Below, one piece after another: positions 10,694-22,681 of a stretch of 64,000 nucleotides of DNA; the stretch's first letter is position 1; every line of letters begins with the position of its first letter. The notes beneath the pieces are model-generated. The model did not search any database and was not told where the DNA came from. It was given only the letters and a program-made list of their open reading frames with translations. Both the position numbers and the translations under genes were made by a program. Where the stretch lies: contig NC_061124.1 in NCBI RefSeq assembly GCF_905220365.1, forward strand, positions 746,501 to 810,500. Direction: 5' to 3'. The stretch is from Vanessa cardui (taxonomy: Eukaryota > Arthropoda > Insecta > Lepidoptera > Nymphalidae).

Positions 10694-13600
10694 ATGGATA
10701 TCAACGAAGGTAAATAATTTACAAACATAACCTATACATTTGGCGGTTAGTTTATTTCCAAATCGGTTTCTATTTGAAACAGATTGCAATTATCAAATTA
10801 ATGTTTCAAATAATGTGGTCGAAGAATGTATTGTAAAAAAGTTGATTACATCAAGAAAGTATGTTTTGTAATTACTCAGGAACAACAACAGAAGATCTAT
10901 GGACTCCGTACAAAGAGTTGGCGGCAGTCGTCGAAAGCTACCTTACAAATGAGGGTAGTGGAGCTCCATATGCTGTTCACACCTTTGAATCAGTTTTAAG
11001 AAGACATAAACAAACATTTTTATCACTTTTAAAAAATCCAGTAAGTATCTCACCTATATAATTGTGCTAATATCAACAAGGTTGATAATTTTTGAATCAT
11101 ATCTACTATTGCAAATTTAAAAAAGGGAAAGTTCTAATCAATCTGTTAGAATTTTCCCTTGTCTGTTATTTTGTGGTTCAGTATGATGGATAGTGTCCTT
11201 CCTAAAACCTGGCCAAGTTTGCAGCTCCCAGACCATGCTGATGATGAAATTACTAAATATAAGTAGTCTATTACAAAATTGTAAACTTACATAAACTATC
11301 ATAATTATACTCAAAAAAAATGTTGGTAGAAATATAGTATTTGATAGATATCTCAAATATTTATACTATAATTTATGTTATAGGCAAAGAATCCTGCCAG
11401 CCGAGAGGAGATCAAAAGAGGTATCACTGAAGGAGTTAACCTGCCCAGTGTTGGGAGAACACTTCTCTCCAAAGAATTAGTGGATGAAGCTATAATAATA
11501 TCAGGTAATTTGAATACTATACAATATTTTTATGGCCAACAATAAATTTAATCAATGATTACTACTTCAAAACTTAGTCATCATTGTGAGGAAATATGTA
11601 AGTATTAGGTAAAATTTGCCTCTTGTTAAATTTGTATACATATACTATATAGGTGAGCAACATTGGTAGAATAAAAACCAAAAACTACCTCAACAGAAGG
11701 AAAATCTTAAATACATAAAAAATAGTCATATTACATGTATGTAAATATGTACATGACAAAATCATGTATTTTATCATGTACATAATATTTAATTATATGC
11801 AGGTCCAGATGCAGGTTTCTTTACCATGATTTCTGTTTCAGCTGAGCATGAGATGAATTATAAAAAAATTAAGTTATTAAATTCAGTGGTGCTTTCCTGG
11901 TTTTGAACTCGAAATCATTGGTTAAGATTTATATCATGTGATCATTCCATCATTGTGGGTTAAAATATGCAGTGTTAATGTTTATCAAGATTATAATATT
12001 GTCAATGTTTTCTTGTGATAGATATGTATAATGCCAATGAATATGCCTGCTTGGAACTGTTGCACACGGCACAACGTCAGAGTTCCCGTCGGCCGGGATT
12101 AGCGCGAGGGCTTCTTGCCGTTCTCCTATACTATGATGGCAAGCGGGCTCTCGTGCAGGCCTTGCGAGAACTTGTCATGGCAAGGGATGGAGTATCATGG
12201 TAAGTTAAATACACTGTCTATAGCCTTATACACACATAGTTATTCTAATTTTAAGAAAAGAGAGAATAGAAGTTAAATTTTTTCCTTTCATGTCAAGTAT
12301 CCTAGAAATTATTGTGTTGTATCTGCATAAGCTCACATATAAATGAATGAATAAGGCAAACCTGTGATGGAAGTTTGAACCATGAAATAGATATCAAACC
12401 TTTTGTTTTCGTAATACTTATATTACGACACAACTTAGATTTAGCATCGGCAATTTCAATAAAACCGATTACTATCGATTTACTATAAACCACTAGAAAT
12501 AGCTCTTTATCGTGCAATTCGACGCTATCCGTCGCTATAGATTCTCGCGTCAGTACAACTCGAGAAAGCAAATCGACGTGTCAAATTACGTTTATTATTA
12601 CGTTTGTGTAAATATCATATTCACATAAGAAATTAATATTGATTATTTGGGAGAGCGTACTTAATTCGGATGTGATCGTTTTTATGAATTTTGCCGATGC
12701 TACATCTATGTTGTGTCGTACTATACATACATTTTGAATTTATTCATTATTTCATTATTAACTAACAAATATAGATTACTGACAATTATTAATATTTTTT
12801 ATTTATCTAACATACTTCTGTCTATTGTTGTGTTCCGGTTTGAAGGGTGAGTGAGCCAGTGTAACTACAGGCACAAGGGACATAACATCTTAGTTCCCAA
12901 GGTTGGTGGCACATTGACGATGTAAGGAATAGTTAATATTTCTTACAGCGTCATTGTCTATGGGTGATGGTGATCACTTACCATCAGGTGGCCCATATGC
13001 TCGCCCGCCAACCTATAACATAAAAAAAAAACATTAATGAATCGATGTTTGCCAAAGGTCGATAAGCGCCCGCGAGGAGGTGGTGTCGTACGTGTCGCGC
13101 TACGTGGGGCAGCTGGTGGCGGACGGGCTGCTGGGCGGCGCGCTGGACGCGCTGCGGCGCTGCGACCTGGACGCGGAGCTCGAGCTGCTGCGGCGGAACC
13201 GCGCGCTGCCGCCCGGCCGACACCTCGCGCGCCTGCTGGCCGCTGTACAGAATACCAGGTAACTCCTGGACCACTTTGAATTTTGTAGTATAGAATAGAA
13301 TTTTATTTTAATTAATAAATATTTATGTTTAAATAAAACTAATTATAACGGATAAATCGCGTATATTAATTATTTTTAACCATCCCGACGTTTCGAGCAC
13401 TTTGCAGTGTTCGTGGTCACTGGTAGACTCCGTTATAATTAGTTTTATTTAAATGTGTAATAATCGCGATAATTTAAGACAACATTAAATATTTATGTTT
13501 TTTTTTTTTTTTACCAGAAAATTATTGGCTGGAGTCATATTTGCAGCTTCTGCACAGCTCGGACTGGAGAGAGATATACTTCTAAGGCTACTTTCAGAAG

Positions 13601-16600
13601 TATGTATTGTTTAGTACATATATAATTTTAACTAAATATTTATATGTATGGTACTATATTATACTACATATTAAGATAATATTTTAAAATATCCACTTAC
13701 ATCATCAAGGTTCAAAGTTTTTATTTGGTGGTTTATATTATTCAGATTTATATTGGTTGTTATTGGAACTTTTGAATTTAAATGTGGATATAAGTACTAG
13801 TAAATAAGTGGGACAGGGTTGTTGTAATCAAGAAACGTTATTTATTAATTTTGCAATATTTTCAGCAAATGACGTCGCCATCGAAAGGACCAACCGGCGC
13901 GTTGGATGAGATCTCATTGGCTTTACAAATGGCATTGCTTTATGCGTTGGATCTCTCAGTTTTACATCGGTTAGTATTTTACCGTAACTAGGGACTAGAT
14001 CTTTTTTATTTCATGTATGTAGGTCAATTGAGACAAGTTTTAGGGAAATAGTGGTAAGTCACCAGCGCCCATAGACATAATCACTTTGAAAATAACTAAT
14101 TCAGAATATTGTATTTTAATGAATAAATTATAAAATTCATTTGCAGAAGAGAAGATGGTGAAGAATTGGCAAAGAAACTTCCACTGATTCAGGATCCGGA
14201 TCTCATATCAGTATTACTAGATCAGCTCTCACCGCCTTCAGAACCTAATCAGACTCAAGAGGGGGAGGACAAAAACAGCAATGGCTTAAAAGCATTATGT
14301 CAGTTGTCCTTGGGCTTGGCTCTGGCTGCGCTCAAGAGAGCCCCGGTGTCGCTGCTGAGGCGAGCCGAGCCCAAGACTGAGTTGCTGGACCAGGACGAGA
14401 TGCTGGTGGACGCGGCGATAGACGGAGGGGTAATGTGCCTAATTTCAAAATAATAATAAATAAATGAGACAACATCACATACATTACTCGAAAAACGGAA
14501 ACTCAAACACATAAAGAAACATGCCTGTTTATAACCTTAGTATGAAATATAGCCCGTTTTTCTTAAAGTACACAACTTTTAGGGTGTGTTGTACGTTTAA
14601 CATACAATCGTCGAATATATTACCAAATCAAAATATTATAAATAGATAAATATGAGACAACATCACATACATTACTCTGATCCCAATGTAAGTAGCTAAA
14701 GCACTCGTGTTGTCGAAAATCAGAAGTAACGAAGGAACCACAAACACCCAGACCCAAGACAACATAGAATACATATGGTAATCTACATCGACTCGGCCGG
14801 GAATCGAACCCGGGACCTCGGAGTGGCGTACCCATGAAAACCTGTGTGCACACCACTCGACCACGGAGGTCGTCAAATAAAAAGGATAACATAATGTTTG
14901 AGAGATTATACTTTATTAGAGTTGTGTTATAATAATAATATTTTATTTGTTACCCAGGTGTTTGAGTACTTAGACGAGGCTATACTGTCGTCGGACTTGG
15001 TCTCGTCCGAGGAGTACTACCAACGACGCATACACTCGCTCATCACGGACTTCATCGTGCTCATGCATTCGAAACTTATGGAGATGAGAGTCAAGTGAGT
15101 TCATATAAGTTACAAAGACGTCCCCTGGTACGGGAATGATCCCGCAGCCTCAGATCTTTGTGGAGGACCGCTATCGCAGCGGTTATAGTGGCATAATAAA
15201 TTATTGAATACTGGACCTTTTGTCAGGACCTAGATGTCTTTAGAAAAATTACCCTGAAAATGCACAGAATTGAAATATGAGTCAACATTGTCGGTGTTTC
15301 TGCCCATTTGTAAAATAAAAAGTCAAAAATCCGTAGTCTAACTTCAAAGCTAAAATCTGTAGCATTACCTCAGAGTAATATCCCATATGACATAGTACTA
15401 TGAACCAATTACTAAAATATAGCGCCAGACGAGCGGAATCAATAGCAAATCTGAGTCTCTTTGGTAGCGACGATAAATGCCGATTCATGGAACACAGATA
15501 ATACTTTTATTACATACTAATAAACTTTTTTCCAATGTTTGACAGTCCACGTTCGTTTTCCCTCCGATGCAGTTTTTTTTAACTGGACCCGAAAAAATAG
15601 TTTCGCCAGTAATTACTACTATTTAATGATATACTTTAGCTTGCTAACACTTGCATACTGTTTTGTGAGCACCCAAAGTAACGCAGACGTGCGCAGGGCG
15701 GAGGAGGCGGCGCGCGCGGCGCAGCTGTACGCGGCGGAGGGGCTGCGCGCGCCGCCGCAGCGCGCGCGCCTCGACGCGCTGCTGCGCTGCGTGGAGCGCG
15801 TGTACCGGCGCGACCCGCTGCAGCTGCGCCGCGACTACTGGGCCGCCTGCGACGCCGCCGCGCCCACCAGCCGCGCCGGCGGCCGCGCCGCCACGCTCTA
15901 CAAGTTCGTGCGCCTGTCGGGCGAGGTGGTGGTGGCGGCGCTGCTGCCCGGCTACCTGCGCGCGCTGGCGGCGCTGGCCGTGCCGCGCCACACGTGGGCG
16001 CTGCTGGCGCGCCGCGACGCGCTGTCGGCGCACCACCTGCTCACCGCGCTCTCCCTCTACTACAGGTGCCGCCCCCGCGCTGATCTCGAGCTTTTGCGGC
16101 CCCCTGTACTTCTGTTTTTCATTATTTTTTGTTAAAAAAATCACACACCTAGTCTTCTACAGACAAATTTGATTTTAATTTTTTTTTTAATCAAGGGAGG
16201 CGCTCGTAACTAGTGATCCCATGTAACTTCATAGGTCGGAGAAAATATAATGCATTTCAACTTTACCATGGTGTTCCAGGAACCTGCGCGCCGACCCGTC
16301 GCCGTTCGCGGAGCACCTGCACTCATCGTCGCTGGGCGCGTCGGCCGTGGTGCCGCCCGCCGCGCGCCCGGGCCGCCTGCTCGTGCGGCAGGAGGAGGTG
16401 AGCCGATACTGACGGCCTACTGACTTGAAAAAAAATTTTTACCTTCCCTTATAGCTATTTTATAAATTGGAAGTGCCCTTTTAATTAATAATCAACCAAA
16501 CTTGAGTATGGCTATACTATATATTTAATTTTGGTTTAATAGAGCAATCTAATCCTTACCCGAATGTTTGGCGTTCAAACCTGGCCATAATATTTTTCTT

Positions 16601-19600
16601 GCCCAACGGCGAATATAAACATTTTGCCTTCAAAAGGTGACGCATGAGACATTCAAACATGCAAACTGACCAAATAGCACAGTAACATGTTACTGCACTT
16701 TCTCCTGAACTCCATCTAACAACTGTTATATACTCCGTTTGTTATCATTATCAGAGAGTTAATATTCAAAGTGGCTTGTACGTTTTTATATTAGATATGT
16801 TACCTTTATTATGAATATCTCCAAAGGTGGAAGCGATGATAGCAGCCCTGAAGCTGATCGCGGCCGTGGCGAAACAGGACGAAGCGGCTTGCATCAGCAT
16901 ATGTGAAAACCTGCAGTGGGACGCCATTAATTGCATGTTCGGTAATTAAACATATTCGGTAATAAAATCCTCCTACGGAACGAGACAAATGTGCGGTGCT
17001 GTTTGTTTTTATTTATAATTCGTTTTGTGTCCTTTTAATTTTTCTGCATGTTTCTTCACGATGTAACTGACAGGCTCCTACTTTTTCTTCTCTCCTTGCA
17101 GGTCTCATTTGCTGTCACGTACCCCTCCCGCTGAAAGCAGAACTGTGCCTCACGCTGGCCGCCCTGGGGGGCACGGCGGCCACCGCGGGGCGCGTGTGGG
17201 CCGCCCTGGAGGCGGCGCAACTGGTTTCCATCTCCAAAGACAAACGGGCACTGAACGTCGAATTGCAAGAGGTGAGTGATTCATTTTAATTGGTGCTCCT
17301 TTAAGGACTAAGTTTTGGTTTTATATATTATAGTCTGTTCGCGTCAAGAATGCAGTGAGTTGTCATTGTTTACCGGCCTGACTCCGCCCCCTTTGACCAA
17401 TCAAATCCTTTCAAATTACAAAGTCAAGTTCACATTTAATTAATTATTAACTGATATTTATATTTTTATAATTTAAATTTTGTTTATTTATATACATATT
17501 TATATTTAATTTATTCAAGCTGTACACGTAATAATTAATGTAACCTATACCTACTAGATGACGTTATGTCAAAATATGTAAATTTCTACATCGCGATGGC
17601 AAGATTCGCAAACGATTGTATATAGTGTTAAGAATTTTGTTGATTAAACACCCCGATTCGATTTTCTATTTTAATATGTATTTTTTAAATTTTAAATATT
17701 AGTCTTTAAAACAAATATAATTTGTTGGAATTTTAACACAAATATGCATACACCTTCACCCTGCTGTTAAAAAACATTTGATTGGTCAGGGGGCGGAGTA
17801 AAGTGGGTAAACAATGACAACTCACTGCATTCTTAACGCGAACAAACTATAGTGCTTTCTGTATCATAATATGACTGCTACTACTACGACGCGGCGCGCC
17901 CCGCAGGTGGAGTGCCGCATGGAGGAGTACCCGCTGTCGCGCGCGTTCCTGCAGCTGCTGGAGGCGCTGTGCGGCGCGGCGCCGCCCCCGCGCGCGCTGG
18001 GTGCGGGTGCGCGCGCGCCGGGCCTGGCGCCCTACGTGCAGCACGCGCTGGAGCGCCTGGCGCTGCCCGCGCCGCACCGCCCCTACGCGCGCCCGCAAGA
18101 GAAGTGGCAGGTGCGGCCCGGCTGCCCTAGTATTTGCACCATTCCAGACAAACGAGCGAGTGGCCGTTACCCTTGAACCTGGCACTGCCTATTGCTGCTT
18201 GTTAGGAAGCATTACTCCAACTTTTATTACTACAGCATCAGTAGTAGATTTACGAAGTTATTTTATTGCCAATTGCTGGCTCGCATAATGTTTTGTTAAT
18301 TTTGTTCATCATTAATTATTTGAATGGGGCTCAGTATTTGTAATATTTTCAGATGTTATCCCTCTGCTTCCAACTGTTCGCGCGCTGGCTCGATCAGTAC
18401 GAACCATCGGCGTCCGACTTCCCTCCCCCGAATACAGAACCGGACATGAACCCCCCGCCGGGCTTCCCGTTGCTGCTCCAGTTGCACACTAAGTCGGAGT
18501 TCCTGCGTTTGGTTCTCACGACACTGGATGAAGCTCATGAGCTGATGGATAAACAATCTGCACCCGAACAGGTAATCCATACATTGTTTTATGCTAGAGT
18601 TCGTTTTTCCATCGATATATTTTTTCATCGATATATATACTTATATATCGAGTTTTTTTCGAATGCAACTACTACTGAATAAGTCTAGTTCGGAGCTCAG
18701 ACGAAAGTTGCGATTGCTAGAGCATCTTATCGTATCTGAACACAATTAATTTAATTTGAGTCGATTCATTTTGTATTTTTTATCGCACTTCCTACTTGTC
18801 TTTTAAATTAATTTTATCGTCACGTAAATTTTAACAATTAATGTTTCTTTTAGGAATACGTGCACAAAACCCTGGTGAGCTCCCTGCAGATCCTGGAGCG
18901 AGCGCTGGCGCTGGAGCGACCTCTCAACGTGGCGGCGGCCGAGGCGGGCCGGGCCGTGCTCGTCGTTGGGCTGTCGAAACTCATTCTGGGTACGTGTACT
19001 GGTAAATGGCAATGGTTTACGGATTTCCACTAAGATTCCCTGTGTTATGAAAAAACTCCTCAGTTTGAAAGGAATAAATGTTACTGAATGTCGGTGATTT
19101 TTTTTTTTTTTTTTTTTATGGTATAGTTTGGTGGCCGAGCATATGGACCACCTGATGGTAAGTGGTCACCATCACCCATAGACAATGACGCTGTAAGAAA
19201 TATTAAGTATTCCTTAAATCGTCAATGTGCCACCAACCTTGGGAATTAAGATGTTACGTCCCTTGTGCCTGTAGTTACACTGGCTCACTCACCATTCAAA
19301 GCGGAACACAACAATACTGAGTACTGTTATTTGGCGGTAGAATAACTGATGAGTGGGTGGTACCTACCCAGACGGGCTTGCACAAAGCCCTACCACCAAG
19401 TATGTAATAAGTATCGAATGACAACTCGACGTTTGGCTTGCGGCGCAGCGCCCGAGGGCCCGGACGGCTGCGACCGGCTGGTGACGTGCTGCCGCGTGCT
19501 GGAGCACGTGTCGGCGCTGCCCGAGGCGGCGGCGCGCGCCGTGGCGCTGCTGGCGCGCGCGCTGCAGTCGCCCGCCTGCGCGCGCCACCTGCTGGCCTCC

Positions 19601-22600
19601 GTGCTGCACCGCCACGACCTGGCCGCCGACGTCAGGTCACTCGCTGCTTACAATGCTCATCTTACAATATTCATTATATATATATAAAGAGCTGAGATGG
19701 CCCAGTGGTTAGAACGCGTGCATCTTAACCGATGATTGCGGGTTCAAACCCAGGCAAGCACCACTATATGTGTCGTTTATTGTAAAAGTGAATTATCTCC
19801 ATATTCATTAGTATTGAGATAATTAGCCTTTTGCAAATTAATGTATAGGAAAATAAATAAAAGTATTTAGGTAGTTTTTTCTATTTTTAATTGTTCATTA
19901 CAAAGTAAAGTTTATAATAATTTTAGTAATTTAGAAAACAATACAATAACTAATTTAATAAATGCACTTAAATTTAATTTTTTGGACTTACTTCACTATT
20001 ATACTGACATTTTTCTATTAGTCGTAAGTAATTTCGTCGTCGGATGAACGCTCATCGGCATTTCGTGTGCTTGAACGAGTTGGCATATTCACGGGAAGGT
20101 TTTTATAGTAATGGTGGTAAATTGGTGGAATATACGGCAAAAGATCAAGCATGTCTTTCTTCTTTGCGTTGGTCACTGGTCTTCGTGATGTATAAAGAGG
20201 GTCTTGTCGAATATTGTACAAGTAGGGCTGTCGTCCTTGTTTATTTTTATGCAAATTCACTTTATAAAAGGGGATGTCGGGATTCAATGTTTCTTTAAAT
20301 TGAAACTCTAAAGGATTATTTTTTTCAAATCTTAGCCATCTAATATTAAGCCAGTTGAACTTGTAGCCACAAGTTGTTTTTTTTTCTATTAGTAATAGCT
20401 TTTTCTAGGGCAGCAGTGCTTAAAAATCCAGGATTTTTCATTTCTGTAACAACAAAGTAAGGTTCCTTGCGTTTTGCTGTTTTTATTATTTCGATCCACT
20501 GGTTTGGGCCATAAATTTGTCCATAACGGCGGCTAGCACTTTCTATTATTCCAAATTCTCCGTCATTGGGAAGGTATGAATGTCCTGAAACCAAAAACTT
20601 GTGGTCTATCGTGTCAATATTAGTATCAGAATCTTGTACAAGTTTTAAAAGAGAAAGGGTTGTCTTTATGTTCCTATTTTGTCCTGTACAAGAATCTGAA
20701 TACATTATAACGTGCTTATGTAGTGCCGCATGACTTTTTAAATGTTTAGTCAGACATACAGCAATATCTTGAGAACCTCTCCCACCTTCAACTTCATCCC
20801 AGACATTCATGTATGCTGTATTATTATTAAAACAATGTATTCCAAAGTTGTATAAATAAAGATTTCTTTTATAGTATGCTACTGAGGTACTTAATTTCGG
20901 GTAGGCTAAAGCTTTCTGTAGATCAAAAGTAAGAATGTATGCTTCATCAACTTTTTTAGAATCTATCTGGAGGTTTTCTCTAGCTGATTCTGCTTTTCGT
21001 TGATGAAGTTCTAAACTGCTTCTTAATATTTTCATCATCTGTTCCTTGTATTTTCAAATTTAAGTCGTCACAAGTCTTGCATGTGTCTTGTCGCGGTGTT
21101 TTAAAATGGAGATTAAACTTGGTGTTAAATATTTTCATATAATATTTTAATTTCTTAGGTTCAATCATTTCAGTCTGACATTTTTTTTTATAAAGATCAT
21201 ACATCTTACGTATAGTTAGTCCAGGATTTAAATATTTTCTGTTGGGATTATTTTTTCGTGTATAATGGCTTTGATAAGCAGGAAAACTTTGAATATGGGC
21301 AACGATATCGGAATCATCAAGTTTTCGCGAACTAGTTGTACCACGCTTATCCTTACATTGGGAGACATCATCTTTCGAAATACAGCGATACAACCTCCCA
21401 TCACTAATTTGAAACGTTTTTAGGAAATATTTCTTACACACTAACTGTGTTTTGTTACTAGACTTTAAAAAATACTGAAAGGTCACATTTTTCCCTGCAC
21501 GTGATTGATCTTTTGGTCGTTTTCTGTTTACTGTAGTTTTCTGAATCAATGCATATAGATATGAATTTTGCAAAGTAAAATCTTTTAAATTCCAAAATGA
21601 GTCAAATATACTTTGCCTTTCATTTACGGTAAACAGTGTAGAACATTTTTTAGGACACCCGCAGTCAACATTTTCGAACTTCTTTTCATTTATTCTTACA
21701 CCGGTTTTTGTCAAATAATGTTTTCCACTGTTACGTAGCATCTTTCTTTTATTAACTGCCCAATTTTCTATGTTAAGTGATCTTTTCCTAGATCTAGATG
21801 GCCCAGGTTCAAGTTGAAGATTTGGTTGGGTTTTTTCTTCATTAAAATTATCATTATTGTCTATATGGGTATCTAAAACAAGTGTGAAATACAAAAGTTT
21901 AGTTTAGACATGTCACGCAATACACTAATTAAAATCAGAAAACAAAATAATGGAACCGGAAAAAAGAAATTAAAGTCAACAATTTTTTGTGGGTAGAAAA
22001 ACAATGAATTAAAACTTACCAGATTCACTTTCTTCGGAATTGGGCTGATATTCAGACCCAGAATCATCAAAATCATTTGTATTCATCATGATAAGCAACC
22101 AAAACAATTTTTTTGAATATTTTTTCGATATAACGTGTTACAGTAGAAGTGAATCAACGTACTTACTTCACTATTAAAGTGACATGTGATTTACTTCACT
22201 TTTATAATGAATATTTTGCCGCCATTGTTCCCTATAAAAACAAGTAGCGCCATCTATTGCACTATGGTAGATACTATGGAGTTGTTTGACTTTTATAGTG
22301 ACAGGTATTAATAAATGTGATTTAATCCAACAAAAAATACATTTTTTTTAAATCTGGAGTTACACCACTTTTACAATGAGTGACATATATATATGTGCTT
22401 AATTGTGTTTATAATTCATCTCGTGCTCGGCGGTGAAGGAAAACATCGTGAGGAAACCTGCATGTGTCTAATTTCATCGAAATTCTGCCACATGTGCATT
22501 CCACCAACCCACATTGGAACAGCGTGATGGAATACGTTCCAAACCCTCTCCTTAATGGAAAAGGAGGCCTTATCTCAGCAGTGGGAAATTTACAGGCTGT

Positions 22601-22622
22601 TACTTTACTTTTACTTTTTTTA

Positions 22623-22681
<59 letters not shown>

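Noticed and set aside
13067..13258. Alternative acceptor for Nup205 exon 5 at 13065-13066
   Set aside because: It also keeps the frame but would turn the Trp at the junction into Cys and remove three residues. The acceptor before 13058 keeps the conserved Trp.
15644..16144. Long open frames antisense to, or out of frame with, GC-rich Nup205 exons (also near 17850-18290, 22870-23130, 26250-26600, 27140-27760)
   Set aside because: High GC removes stop codons from all frames. The products are Arg/Ala/Pro-rich low-complexity text, while the sense frame matches Nup205 across splice sites.
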